Origin: Clostridioides difficile
Lineage (GTDB): Bacteria; Bacillota; Clostridia; Peptostreptococcales; Peptostreptococcaceae
DNA length: 64,000 nucleotides
NCBI GenBank assembly: GCA_024919175.1
Contig: CP103804.1
Location: forward strand, 2,108,001-2,172,000
Direction: 5' to 3'
Under the pieces are notes generated by a model. It was not told the DNA's origin and did no database searches. It saw only the letters and a list, made by a program, of their open reading frames with translations. The stretch's first letter is position 1. The number at the start of each line of letters is the position of its first letter. A program made the translations under genes and the position numbers. This document shows, piece after piece, positions 17,166-25,788 of this stretch.

Positions 17166-17426
17166 GTGTCACAAGATTTATTACAAATAATAAAAAAAGC
17201 TGCAATGGATGCAGTAGAAACAAGTAATCCGATGAGAGTTGTATTTGGAACAATAGAAAGTGTTAGTCCCCTAAAAGTTAAGATAGAACAAAAATTATCT
17301 ATTGATGATTTTTTCCTAATACAGACAGATACATTTAAAAGGTATACAGATAAAAAAATAGGAGATAAATTAGTATTAATTAGGATGCAAGGAGGACAGC
17401 AATATTTGATTTTAGATAGGATGTGA
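17166..17426 (+). CDS. Baseplate protein (XkdR/DUF2577-like)
   Basis: This 86-residue protein starts at GTG 17166 behind GAGGTG. The sequence SQDLLQIIKKAAMDAVETSNP followed by FGTIESVSPLKVKIEQKL and a C-terminal DKLVLIRMQGGQQYLILDR is typical of the DUF2577/XkdR group. Its OB-like strands resemble part of the gp45-type spike. It sits between the hub and XkdS genes as in PBSX. Confidence 0.87.
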   Translation: MSQDLLQIIKKAAMDAVETSNPMRVVFGTIESVSPLKVKIEQKLSIDDFFLIQTDTFKRYTDKKIGDKLVLIRMQGGQQYLILDRM

Positions 17427-17430
17427 TAGA

Positions 17431-17850
17431 GTGTTACCAAGTGATAATTTAGATTATGATATTGAAGATGTATCAATAATTAATTTTGATATAAGGCAAG
17501 AACCAAGTAAGACCTTTAAACTTCATATGGAGAGAAATAAAGTAGATGGTATTTGTGATGATGTGGAAGCATTAAAACAGACCATCTTTTTAATTTTAAA
17601 TGCTGAAAGATATCAGTATTTAATATACTCACGAAATTATGGAGTTGAGTTAAATGACTTAATTGGAGAACCTATATCGTTTGTAATACCTGAACTTGAA
17701 AGAAGAATAAAAGAAGCATTAGTGCAGGATGATAGAATTGAAAATGTAGATAGCTTTGAGTTTGAAAATATAAAAGAAAAGGTTCATTGTAAATTTATGG
17801 TCCATACCAAATATGGAAATATAAAGGCAGAGAAGGTGGTGAATATTTAG
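17431..17850 (+). CDS. Baseplate wedge protein (XkdS/DUF2634-like)
   Basis: This 139-residue protein is XkdS-like, equivalent to the gp25-like wedge protein that nucleates the sheath. It contains QEPSKTFKLHMERNKVDGIC and the gp25-like core YQYLIYSRNYGVELNDLIG. It starts at a GTG and its last base overlaps the GTG of the next gene. Confidence 0.87.
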   Translation: MLPSDNLDYDIEDVSIINFDIRQEPSKTFKLHMERNKVDGICDDVEALKQTIFLILNAERYQYLIYSRNYGVELNDLIGEPISFVIPELERRIKEALVQDDRIENVDSFEFENIKEKVHCKFMVHTKYGNIKAEKVVNI

Positions 17851-18899
17851 TGTTTGAGTTAATGACGTTTGAAAATATAATTAAAAGAATGTTAGATAGT
17901 GTTCCAGATACTCTTGATAAAAGAGAAGGGTCTATAATATATAATGCCCTTGCTCCTGTTGCTATCGAGTTATCAGAAACTTACATTGCTATGGATGAAT
18001 TACTAGACCAAACCTTTGTAGATACTGCTAGTTATTACTATTTAGAGAAAAGATGTAAAGAGAGAGGAATTACACCACTCGAAGCCACTAATACGATTGC
18101 TAAAGGAGTTTTCAATATAGATATTCCACTTGACTCTAGGTTTAATTTAGGAGAGTACAATTATACAGCAACTGAAAGGGTTAGTGAAGGAATATATAAG
18201 ATGAAATGTGAAACTGTTGGACCTATTTTTGAACTTGGCCAGTTGATTCCAATTGAGTATATAGATGGTCTTGAAACTGCTGAACTAACTGAAATACTGA
18301 TAAATGGAGAAGATGAAGAATCTGAGGACAGTTTAAGACAAAGATATTATGATAGTTTAAATTCTCAGAGTTTTGGAGGAAATATCCAAAACTACAAAGA
18401 TGAAGTTAATAAATTGCCTGATGTTGGAGGTGTTAAAGTTTATCCTGTTTGGAGTGGTGGAGGTACTGTTAAGTTAGTAATAATTAATTCAAATTTTAAA
18501 GTACCAAGTACTGATTTAGTTAATTTAGTACAAGAAGAAATTGACCCAATTGGACGTAAAGGAGAAGGTATTGGATTAGCACCGATTGGACATCGAGTAA
18601 CTGTTGAAGGAGTTACAAGCACAATAATAAATATATCGGCAGAAATAACATACAAGAGTGGTTACACTTGGGAGAATATAAAGACCATAGCAGAGGAAGC
18701 AATTGACGACTATATGAATGAACTTAACATAAGTTGGGAAGATGAAGAAAACTTAATAGTCCGTATATCTCAGATAGAAACCCGTTTATTAAGTATTGAT
18801 GGAGTATTAGATATTACAAATACTATGATAAATGGTGTTGCATCTAATCTTAATGTTGATAAAGATTCTATAGTAGTAAGAGGTGAGGTAGTTGGATAA
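17850..18899 (+). CDS. Baseplate J-like protein (XkdT)
   Basis: This 349-residue baseplate wedge protein belongs to the Mu gp47/P2 gpJ family. The opening MFELMTFENIIKRMLDSVPD, the KREGSIIYNALAPVAIELSETY helix and the GGTVKLVIINSNFKVPS strand are diagnostic. It begins at GTG 17850, overlapping the previous stop. It joins the baseplate ring to the fibres through the next gene product. Confidence 0.93.
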   Translation: MFELMTFENIIKRMLDSVPDTLDKREGSIIYNALAPVAIELSETYIAMDELLDQTFVDTASYYYLEKRCKERGITPLEATNTIAKGVFNIDIPLDSRFNLGEYNYTATERVSEGIYKMKCETVGPIFELGQLIPIEYIDGLETAELTEILINGEDEESEDSLRQRYYDSLNSQSFGGNIQNYKDEVNKLPDVGGVKVYPVWSGGGTVKLVIINSNFKVPSTDLVNLVQEEIDPIGRKGEGIGLAPIGHRVTVEGVTSTIINISAEITYKSGYTWENIKTIAEEAIDDYMNELNISWEDEENLIVRISQIETRLLSIDGVLDITNTMINGVASNLNVDKDSIVVRGEVVG

Positions 18900-19509
18900 A
18901 GAGATTAATCTAATAAATTACTTACCACAAATTCTGCAAGATAAAGAAGAGTATATAAAAATATTTAATGAAGAAAACAAAGAAATAAAAACACTACATG
19001 AAAAATTAAAGGACCTATCAAATGACCAATTTTTAGAGGACTTAACTCCAATCGGAATAAAAAGATGGGAAAAGATAATGTCTATAACCCCAAAATCAAA
19101 TGAAACTTTAGAAGATAGAAGATTTAGGGTTTTTAGTAGGTATATAAGTAAATTACCATATTCAGAGAGGTTTCTTAGGAACTGGTTAGATTCAATTGTT
19201 GGAGAAGGAAATTATAAGTTAACTATCAACAATTCTACTTATAATATACACCTTGAGAGTGATGCTAGAAACCAAGAATGGTTCAGTGAAGTTCATACAT
19301 TTGTGAGTAGTATTAAACCATGTAACATGAGTCTTGATTACACTAGGGTGCTTATAAGTAAAGACAATTATATAAATTTTGGTATAACAACCCTAATGGG
19401 TCAAGAAATAACTATATATCCTTGGAGTCCTCCAGATATAGAAACTTATGGAGAAATTGATATATTGGCAGGGAATGGAGTTGGATACCAAGAGATAACA
19501 ATATTTTAG
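18892..19509 (+). CDS. Baseplate protein (XkdU/YmfQ, DUF2313-like)
   Basis: This 205-residue protein follows XkdT as in PBSX. It begins MDKEINLINYLPQILQDKEEY and contains RWEKIMSITPKSNETLEDRRFRVFSR, a hallmark of the YmfQ family (P2 gpI-like), which connects the wedge to tail fibres. It starts at TTG 18892 behind GAGGTGAGG and overlaps XkdT by 8 nt. Confidence 0.9.
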   Translation: MDKEINLINYLPQILQDKEEYIKIFNEENKEIKTLHEKLKDLSNDQFLEDLTPIGIKRWEKIMSITPKSNETLEDRRFRVFSRYISKLPYSERFLRNWLDSIVGEGNYKLTINNSTYNIHLESDARNQEWFSEVHTFVSSIKPCNMSLDYTRVLISKDNYINFGITTLMGQEITIYPWSPPDIETYGEIDILAGNGVGYQEITIF

Positions 19510-19520
19510 GAGGTGATATA

Positions 19521-20630
19521 TTGGCTGTAAATAAAAGTTATTACACTATAATTACGGATATAGGAAAAGCAAAGATAGCAAATGCAAGTGTTACAGGCAA
19601 TAAAGTCGGATTTGTTAAAATTCAACTTGGTGATGGTGGAGGTAGTGAATATACTCCAACTGAGAGTCAGAAAGCACTTAAAAATGTGGTATGGGAAGGC
19701 AATATAGGAAATACAACTACAGATGAAACTGCACCAAATTGTATAATATTAGAGAGTTTAATACCTTCAAGTGTAGGAGGGTTTATGATAAGAGAGATAG
19801 GATATTTAGATGATGAAAATAATCTAATTGCCATTTCTAAATATAAAGAATGTTATAAACCTTCTATAGAACAAGGTGCAGTAGTAGATATGAAGGTTAA
19901 AACTGTGCTTATTGTATCTAATGTAAATAATATAGAGCTTAAAATTGATCCTACAATAATTTTTGCGACACTAAAAGACATACAAGAATTGGATACTAAA
20001 ATAGGCATACTTAATACTAAAATTGATACAACTAAAACAGAATTAACAAATGAAATAGAAACTTCTAAAACAGAATTGAATACTAGAATTGATACAGAAA
20101 ATGAGAAGCAGAATATTAAAATTGACCAACTTATCGCAGGTGGTTCAAACGTGGCATATACTCAAAAAGTCACAATTGATGATTGGGTGGATGATACAGC
20201 TAGCGCATTTAAAGCAACTGTAACACATAGTTTGTTAACACAGAGAATTGTTGTGAATATTATAGATGCTACTACAAAAGAGAGTGTAGTTCCAAACTTT
20301 AAAATAGTTGATGACAATTCAATTGAAATACGAAGTGAAACTAAGGTCGAATTAAATGTTTATGTTATTAATGGGAATGCTGAGACTCATTTTATAAATG
20401 CAACTGTTGATGATAACAGAGTGTCTGAAATGACTACTTATTCATCTAAAAAAATAGAGGATTCTATTGGTAGCATACAACTTGTAGATACCAGTATAAC
20501 TATTACAGATGCTAATGACAGATTTACAAGTGATAAGTTAGATGGGGTATTAGAGGAAATAATGGTAGAAATAAGTGGTCAAAGGGCTAAAGGAATAACT
20601 ATAGTAAATAATTTAATAGATATGATTTAG
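19521..20630 (+). CDS. Tail fibre/collar protein (DUF3751-like)
   Basis: This 369-residue protein has the standard N-terminal fibre-attachment domain of Gram-positive myophages: YYTIITDIGKAKIANASVTG, then VKIQLGDGGGSEYTP. A heptad coiled coil near 160-205 (TKIDTTKTELTNEIETSKTE) should trimerise the fibre. The C-terminal part is variable and may contact the receptor proteins encoded next. It starts at TTG behind a perfect AGGAGGTGAT. Confidence 0.88.
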   Translation: MAVNKSYYTIITDIGKAKIANASVTGNKVGFVKIQLGDGGGSEYTPTESQKALKNVVWEGNIGNTTTDETAPNCIILESLIPSSVGGFMIREIGYLDDENNLIAISKYKECYKPSIEQGAVVDMKVKTVLIVSNVNNIELKIDPTIIFATLKDIQELDTKIGILNTKIDTTKTELTNEIETSKTELNTRIDTENEKQNIKIDQLIAGGSNVAYTQKVTIDDWVDDTASAFKATVTHSLLTQRIVVNIIDATTKESVVPNFKIVDDNSIEIRSETKVELNVYVINGNAETHFINATVDDNRVSEMTTYSSKKIEDSIGSIQLVDTSITITDANDRFTSDKLDGVLEEIMVEISGQRAKGITIVNNLIDMI

Positions 20631-20646
20631 TAAAGGAGAGTGAAAG

Positions 20647-21792
20647 ATGGCTATAAAATTAGAAGAAAATGCAAAATTAGAAGAAGTTATGAGCACATTA
20701 GAATCTGTAGAAAATGATTTACAGGCTGGAAAGACTAATATAGCTAACATTTTAGGTTCTCCATTTACAGGAAATGACAAGTTAGATACAGCTAAAAATA
20801 CATTAAGTTCAATTAGAAGTACTTTTGTTTCAAACTTAAACAAAAAAGGTGTGTCAACAATTGCTAATACACCTTTTAAAATTTTAGCTGAAAATGTTGG
20901 CAAAATAGAGCAAGGCAACATGATTGTTCCACCTTGGTATGTTCCTAAGAATGTTTTTATCGAAGCTTTGAGTACTTCAGCTAAAAATGGAGTAGCATGT
21001 GTTTCAGCAGAAAAAAAGATTTACTTTATAAATGGCTTTACAAATGGTTCAAGTTCAAATAATCTTTGTTATGATACTGTTTTAAACGCAACGACAAGTA
21101 GAAATGTCCCTGCTTATTTTGTAGAATCAGCATTATATTTTTCTGATGGATATATCTATAAATTGGGTGGTTTTGATAGTTATTCAAAACCTGTAACTTT
21201 TTGTCAAAAATATAATATTTTAACCTCTTCCTGGACTACTATAACAAATATGCCTACAGCAAGAGGCAGTGCTTGTTGTGAAATGTATTCAAATCAGATA
21301 CATGTTCTATATGGTGGAGAAAATTCTTCTTCATCTCAAGCAGTTAAAGTGGTTGAGTATTATAATACAACATTAAACACTTGGTCTACAAAAGCAACTA
21401 TAATAGATTCAAGGCAATTACATTATTTTGTTTGCGCTAAAGTCAGTACTTATAAAATTGTTGTGTTTGGGCTAAGAAGTTCTATTTCTTCTCACTATCT
21501 TTCAACGATTAATTACGACCCTGTAAGTGGAACTTATAGTTATACAGGAGAAGGCTTTGATAGTGATACTTTTGCTGTACCGCTGGGTTCAACTTTATAT
21601 GTATCAGACTATGGTTATAAAGCTGGAAGCGACAAATGTGGAGTTGTTATTTTTTCTAATAGTGGAATTAAAAAACTAACTTTTGATAAAAGAGCTGTTC
21701 CCGATTATAGCTATTTTGGAGCTTCGGTTAATGATAGGCATATATATTTTATTTTAAATGGTAAGATTACTTGTTTTATACCAGAATTATAA
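20647..21792 (+). CDS. Receptor-binding cassette 1: kelch-repeat tail protein
   Basis: Residues 1-90 form a helical stalk (KLEENAKLEEVMSTLESVEND, then LGSPFTGNDKL). This stalk is related to the one in cassette 2. The remainder is a kelch-type beta-propeller with repeated patterns such as DGYIYKLGGFDSYSKP, SNQIHVLYGGENSSSS and TLNTWSTKATI. Kelch propellers bind sugars or proteins, so this is a likely adhesion head. Recognition of a specific host surface structure cannot be read from sequence. GGAGAG precedes the ATG. Confidence 0.8.
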   Translation: MAIKLEENAKLEEVMSTLESVENDLQAGKTNIANILGSPFTGNDKLDTAKNTLSSIRSTFVSNLNKKGVSTIANTPFKILAENVGKIEQGNMIVPPWYVPKNVFIEALSTSAKNGVACVSAEKKIYFINGFTNGSSSNNLCYDTVLNATTSRNVPAYFVESALYFSDGYIYKLGGFDSYSKPVTFCQKYNILTSSWTTITNMPTARGSACCEMYSNQIHVLYGGENSSSSQAVKVVEYYNTTLNTWSTKATIIDSRQLHYFVCAKVSTYKIVVFGLRSSISSHYLSTINYDPVSGTYSYTGEGFDSDTFAVPLGSTLYVSDYGYKAGSDKCGVVIFSNSGIKKLTFDKRAVPDYSYFGASVNDRHIYFILNGKITCFIPEL

Positions 21793-21810
21793 AAAAGGAG
21801 AAAATAAAAA

Positions 21811-22176
21811 ATGATAAAAATATGGGATAAAAAAGAAAAAATAAATGGAGTTTCAGCAGAAGAAATTTTAAAAAGTAATTATGATTTTCAAACTAGCGAA
21901 GTATTTTTAATACTTGATGATTATAATAGAGTTACAAATATAGAGTCAGTTAATACAATTAAATCTATATATAAACTAGATAAGAATTTGACAGCTTTAG
22001 AAACAGCAGAGAAATATTTAGAAATGCATAAGAGACAAGAAGAAGAGATAAAAGCACATGAAGAATTAGAAGAGAATTCTAAAAATGCAACTATAGCTAT
22101 AAAAGAAGAAGTAAAAGCACTAAGAGAAGAAACAGCAACATTAACTTTTGCGATGATTGAAAAGGGGTTGATTTAA
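21811..22176 (+). CDS. Cassette 1 partner protein (fibre chaperone-like)
   Basis: This 121-residue protein is alpha/beta in the first 60 residues and a charged coiled coil afterwards (EMHKRQEEEIKAHEELEENSK, EEVKALREETATL). It lies between a receptor-binding protein and an XkdX-like peptide, the place usually held by a fibre partner or assembly chaperone. The ending TFAMIEKGLI is also typical of this position in clostridial phages. Its stop codon touches the next ATG. Confidence 0.72.
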   Translation: MIKIWDKKEKINGVSAEEILKSNYDFQTSEVFLILDDYNRVTNIESVNTIKSIYKLDKNLTALETAEKYLEMHKRQEEEIKAHEELEENSKNATIAIKEEVKALREETATLTFAMIEKGLI

Positions 22177-22311
22177 ATGTGGTACAAGATAATAAAAAAA
22201 TACTATGAGGACGAATTGTGGACTAAAGAGCAAGTTAAAACAGCAGTAATAAAAAATAAGATAACAGAAAATGAATATAAAAATATTACTAGAGAGGATT
22301 ATATTGTATAG
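22177..22311 (+). CDS. XkdX-like peptide, cassette 1
   Basis: The 44-residue peptide MWYKIIKKYYEDELWTKEQV continues to TREDYIV. The W-x-x-I-K-x-Y start and the helical KEQVKTAVIKNKITENEYK segment match the XkdX family of tiny phage proteins next to tail fibre genes. The function of XkdX is not established. A terminator overlaps its 3' end. Confidence 0.8.
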   Translation: MWYKIIKKYYEDELWTKEQVKTAVIKNKITENEYKNITREDYIV

Positions 22312-22320
22312 TCCTTTTTT
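22295..22320 (+). terminator. Intrinsic terminator after cassette 1
   Basis: AGGATTAT pairs with ATAGTCCT (one G-U pair) around ATTGT, followed by TTTTTT. It overlaps the last codons of the XkdX-like gene and would cut off cassettes 2 and 3 from upstream transcription. Confidence 0.7.
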
Positions 22321-22330
22321 GATTTTATAT

Positions 22331-22508
22331 AGTAACTATTTGTCAAGAAAGAGCTACTAAAAATCTTTAAACTTGTTTATTTTGCTTGCTTTTCTATTAA
22401 AAATAAAATTATTTATACTATATATGTTTTGTAAAAATTGTTTAACTTCAATCACTTTTCTATTTTGTAAAGTAACCATTTCTTGACAAATGGTTACTAA
22501 AAATAGAA
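22331..22508. repeat. Inverted pair of 28-bp recombination-site-like repeats
   Basis: The left copy (22331-22358) is AGTAACTATTT-GTCAAG-AAAGAGCTACT. The right copy (22481-22508) is AGTAACCATTT-CTTGAC-AAATGGTTACT. The right copy in reverse orientation matches the left at 24 of 28 positions, with an identical 6-bp centre. Each copy has 11-bp arms around a 6-bp core, perfectly palindromic in the right copy. The 122 bp between them are non-coding and very AT-rich. On the minus strand they hold a possible promoter (TTAAAC, 17 bp, TATAGT). This is the layout of tyrosine-recombinase inversion sites; activity is inference. Confidence 0.6.
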
Positions 22509-22521
22509 AGGCGGTATTTTT

Positions 22522-23133
22522 ATGATAGAAAAGTTAAACGAAAGTGCGAGTTTAGAACAGTTAATAACTGCTTTTGAAAGTAGCACAAACGAATTTAAAA
22601 CAAGCAAAGATAATTTTACAAATTTACTGGGTAATCCATTTTATAGTAATACTAGATTTTCAGAATTTGAGGATAAAATGCAAAATCTTATGAGTACTTT
22701 TAAAGAAAATTTAAAAAGTAAAGGTGTAAATAGTGGGAATACAGAGTCTTTATTGTCTTTAATTAATAAGGTTGCAAGTATATATATACCTACACCAATA
22801 TATACAGCAAGTGGTGAGTGTACTCTTGATAGCAGTGGAAAATGTAAAAGTTATACAATTAGTACTTCTAGAGATGTTTATTTTACTAAAATTAATTTGA
22901 ATTTTTATCCGAAATTTATTCTTATATATAATACTGGTGGGGCTAAAGAATATTTTACAACTAGCTATTTTTGCAATTATGTCCCCTTTATAGCTTCTAC
23001 TGTTGAAAGTTATACTACTTATTTATTAGATAGAAATGATAGTCAAATTCAAATTCAAAAAGGTACATGTGTTTTACCTATATCTTCTTGTAGGTATGCA
23101 AGTTCTTCTTTTTATTTTTATGCTATAGGTTAA
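22522..23133 (+). CDS. Receptor-binding cassette 2: short tail protein
   Basis: This is a 203-residue protein whose first 90 residues (KLNESASLEQLITAFESSTNE, then LLGNPFYSNTRF) parallel the stalk of the kelch protein in cassette 1. The distal 100 residues are unrelated and rich in Tyr, Ser, Thr and beta strands (ECTLDSSGKCKSYTISTSRD, YFTTSYFCNYVPFI). It looks like an alternative adhesion tip on a shared stalk. The ATG is only 13 nt after the right-hand 28-bp repeat, behind AGAAAGGCGG. Confidence 0.75.
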   Translation: MIEKLNESASLEQLITAFESSTNEFKTSKDNFTNLLGNPFYSNTRFSEFEDKMQNLMSTFKENLKSKGVNSGNTESLLSLINKVASIYIPTPIYTASGECTLDSSGKCKSYTISTSRDVYFTKINLNFYPKFILIYNTGGAKEYFTTSYFCNYVPFIASTVESYTTYLLDRNDSQIQIQKGTCVLPISSCRYASSSFYFYAIG

Positions 23134-23144
23134 GGAGTGATTTT

Positions 23145-23453
23145 ATGAATGATTATATAGAAGTAGGAAGAAGAATATTTTTTGATGAAGATGGAGAAAT
23201 AATATTCTATGAAGGACAATCAAGAGGAGATATTCTTGAAAGAAAAAATATTAAAAAAATAGAATATATAGATTTACCATATGATTATATTGATTATGAT
23301 AAGTATAAAATAATACGAATAAATACAGAAACTAAACAGCCTATTACAGAAGAAATATCAGTATATATAAGTAAAGAAGAAAAGGAAAAACAAGAGTTAG
23401 AAAATCAACTACTTTTAATGACAGATAAAGAAATAAGAGGAGGTATTTTATAA
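23145..23453 (+). CDS. Cassette 2 partner protein
   Basis: This 102-residue protein begins MNDYIEVGRRIFFDEDGEI and ends in a short coiled coil (KEEKEKQELENQLLLMTDKEI). Its place after a receptor-binding protein and before an XkdX-like gene parallels the 121-residue partner in cassette 1 and the 108-residue one in cassette 3, although the sequences differ. A fibre-associated role is inferred. AAGGAG precedes it and its stop overlaps the next ATG. Confidence 0.72.
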   Translation: MNDYIEVGRRIFFDEDGEIIFYEGQSRGDILERKNIKKIEYIDLPYDYIDYDKYKIIRINTETKQPITEEISVYISKEEKEKQELENQLLLMTDKEIRGGIL

Positions 23454-23629
23454 TGAAAATAAATGAAATAGTAGTAAAAATATTAGCAGAGAGGATTATA
23501 AATGGAGGTTTAAATCCTTTAAAAAACAGAATTTTTTAATTAGAGGATGTGACTAACACAGAATATAGAAAAGTAGTAGAGGATTATATAATTGAACGAA
23601 ATGTAGAAGGAGCAGAGCCAACTGTTTAA
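23453..23629 (+). pseudogene. XkdX-like gene of cassette 2, broken by an internal stop
   Basis: The frame starts MKINEIVVKILAERIINGG and hits TAA at 23537-23539 after 28 codons. The same frame then continues LEDVTNTEYRKVVEDYIIER to a second TAA at 23627-23629. The combined 58-codon frame has the length and composition of a small XkdX-position protein. A single CAA-to-TAA change would explain the break. It may still make a 28-residue peptide. Confidence 0.6.
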
Positions 23630-23665
23630 AAAAGGCTATTTTTTTATGAAGAGAGGTGGTTTAAT

Positions 23666-25426
23666 TTGAAATACAAAGAGTTGCTTAAAAAGGTTGATGA
23701 TATAGAGAACTTTAAAGAACTTGACAATATAAAATGTAGTACTGATACAGGTAAATATACTATAGAAAACAGCAAGAAGGGCTATCTAACTAAATTTAAT
23801 ATACAAGGTAAGACTCTAATTAACTTAGCTAATTCTAATAATATTTACACTACAGATGGAGTTAGATATAATAACCCTTTTAAATACATTAAAAGTGGCA
23901 ATGAATACACCTTTATAAATATATGTGATAAGCAAATAAAATATACTTATGGAGGTATAGGAGATATAACAGTTCCAGCTAATAGTAAAGTACTGTATAC
24001 TATTCCAGATGCTAACATTAACACAACAGAAACTATGTGTTATGGTCATACTTCTGATGGATGGGGAGAAACAGATTCAGATAAACAAAAAATATCAAAA
24101 GCTATGTTAGTGTTAGAAGGTGATTATACAAATGAAGACATTTCTTATTTTGAAGGTATGCAAAGTGTAGGACAAGGAAATAATATAGAACTTCTGAGTT
24201 ATCAAGGTGAAAATCTATTTGATGGGACTTATCAAGATGGATATTTTGATGGGAATTCATTAGATGAGGAACTTATACAGGGTATGCCTTGTATAACTAC
24301 AAATTGGATTGAGTGTAATCCAAATATAGAGTATTATTTTTTAGGTGGTAATAGAAAGCAAATTCAATTTAAGAATGAGAAGAACATATTTAAATCAGCT
24401 ATATTAAATTCAAATAATTTTGAAACTCCTACTGATTGTACTCATTTTAGATTGTATTATGCACGAACAGACCAGTTTTATCCTCCTTTGAATATTTATA
24501 AAAAAGGTGATATAAAAATAATACCTTATGCATTAAGAAGTTTATCTAGTGAAATTAAAGATAGGATAATTTACAAAAATAATGGTTATAAATTAGTACA
24601 AAGCTGCAAGGAAATCACTTTAAATGGAGATGAAACTTGGGGAATTCACACAAGTATAGAAAAAACAAATACAATGGTATTTGCAACTTCTAAAGGAGTA
24701 ATAACTTCTAATGGAGACACATGTATATTAAATTCAGATAAATTTAAGCCTGAGTCAGCAAATATTCTTGCAAATTGTGATTATGAATGTGTTGCAAATG
24801 GTAGAAATGCAGGTTATGAAACAATGATAAGAATATCTAAGACAAAAGCGGATAGTTTAGAGACATTTAAAACTTGGTTAAAAAGCAATAATATTACAGT
24901 TATACACCCATTAGAAAGACCAAGAGAGATTGAACTTGTAGATTTAAGTATGCAAGCTTTTGAAGGTAAAACAAAATTTTTGTTAGCTACAGGAAGTATA
25001 ATACCAAAAGTAAGTTTTGAGTCAACTCAAAATTTAGGGAGTCATATAGAAGTTATTAGAAGTAGCATAGCAAATATAAGTCATATACAATCTAACTTTA
25101 GAGTTGCAGATTTATCTAATAAACTATTAAATGGATGGAAGGGAACTGTTTCAGATAATGATGGTTTTATGATAAGTAAAAATGGCAATCAAGTTAGTTT
25201 TCACATGCGTATAACTGGTGGAGCAATTACAGAAAGTACAGCATTACTAAAACTTCCAGATGGATTTATACCTAATAATTTCTATATATTTCCAATATTC
25301 ACAACTCAAACTAATCAATTAGTTCGAGGTTTTGTGTATTTTAATTTTTCAAATGGATACATTCAAATTACAGAATTATCAAGTAATGTAGATATATACA
25401 GCTATGGAACTTATTTTATTGAATAA
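23666..25426 (+). CDS. Receptor-binding cassette 3: large tail fibre/tip protein
   Basis: This 586-residue protein starts at a TTG behind GAGAGGTGG. The N-terminal half has several carbohydrate-binding-like beta regions (KTLINLANS, NPNIEYYFLGGNRKQIQF). The middle has RSLSSEIKDRIIYKNNGYKLVQ, then HPLERPREIELVDLSMQAFEG, a pattern common in Gram-positive tail tip proteins. The C-terminal 130 residues form a compact beta domain (GWKGTVSDNDGFMISKNG to YSYGTYFIE), likely the host-binding head. It lacks the stalk shared by cassettes 1 and 2. Confidence 0.8.
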   Translation: MKYKELLKKVDDIENFKELDNIKCSTDTGKYTIENSKKGYLTKFNIQGKTLINLANSNNIYTTDGVRYNNPFKYIKSGNEYTFINICDKQIKYTYGGIGDITVPANSKVLYTIPDANINTTETMCYGHTSDGWGETDSDKQKISKAMLVLEGDYTNEDISYFEGMQSVGQGNNIELLSYQGENLFDGTYQDGYFDGNSLDEELIQGMPCITTNWIECNPNIEYYFLGGNRKQIQFKNEKNIFKSAILNSNNFETPTDCTHFRLYYARTDQFYPPLNIYKKGDIKIIPYALRSLSSEIKDRIIYKNNGYKLVQSCKEITLNGDETWGIHTSIEKTNTMVFATSKGVITSNGDTCILNSDKFKPESANILANCDYECVANGRNAGYETMIRISKTKADSLETFKTWLKSNNITVIHPLERPREIELVDLSMQAFEGKTKFLLATGSIIPKVSFESTQNLGSHIEVIRSSIANISHIQSNFRVADLSNKLLNGWKGTVSDNDGFMISKNGNQVSFHMRITGGAITESTALLKLPDGFIPNNFYIFPIFTTQTNQLVRGFVYFNFSNGYIQITELSSNVDIYSYGTYFIE

Positions 25427-25443
25427 GAAAGGAGAATTTATAT

Positions 25444-25770
25444 ATGAATATAGAAGAAAGGAAAAAAATTTTAATTTTATATGGACTTGAAAATGATTTA
25501 AATAATATAGATAATTACTTTATTACAGAAAATAAACAGCTATTTACTCCAGTAATAAAAAATGGAGAGGTGACTAAAACAGGAGAGCAGGTTTATTGTG
25601 AATGGTTAGAACTACAAAACAGTACAGCTGAACCAGAACAATCACTTGATGAAACAAATGCAGATAAAATTACAATTTTAATAGAAAATCAAAAGGATCA
25701 TGATAATCTATTAATAGATAATGCTTATAGAATTGCTATGTTAGAACTTAATACAAATAATGCATTATAA
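25444..25770 (+). CDS. Cassette 3 partner protein
   Basis: This 108-residue acidic protein begins MNIEERKKILILYGLENDLN and ends in a helical region (DKITILIENQKDHDNLLIDN). It occupies the same slot as the partners in cassettes 1 and 2, between a receptor-binding protein and an XkdX-like peptide. The function is unknown. AAAGGAG lies before the ATG. Confidence 0.72.
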   Translation: MNIEERKKILILYGLENDLNNIDNYFITENKQLFTPVIKNGEVTKTGEQVYCEWLELQNSTAEPEQSLDETNADKITILIENQKDHDNLLIDNAYRIAMLELNTNNAL

Positions 25771-25788
25771 AAATTTGGAGGTAAGAAT

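Noticed and set aside
22481..22508. Reading the right 28-bp repeat as a terminator
   Set aside because: The 11-bp stem is perfect, but no T tract follows on either strand and a second, inverted copy exists, which fits recombination sites better.
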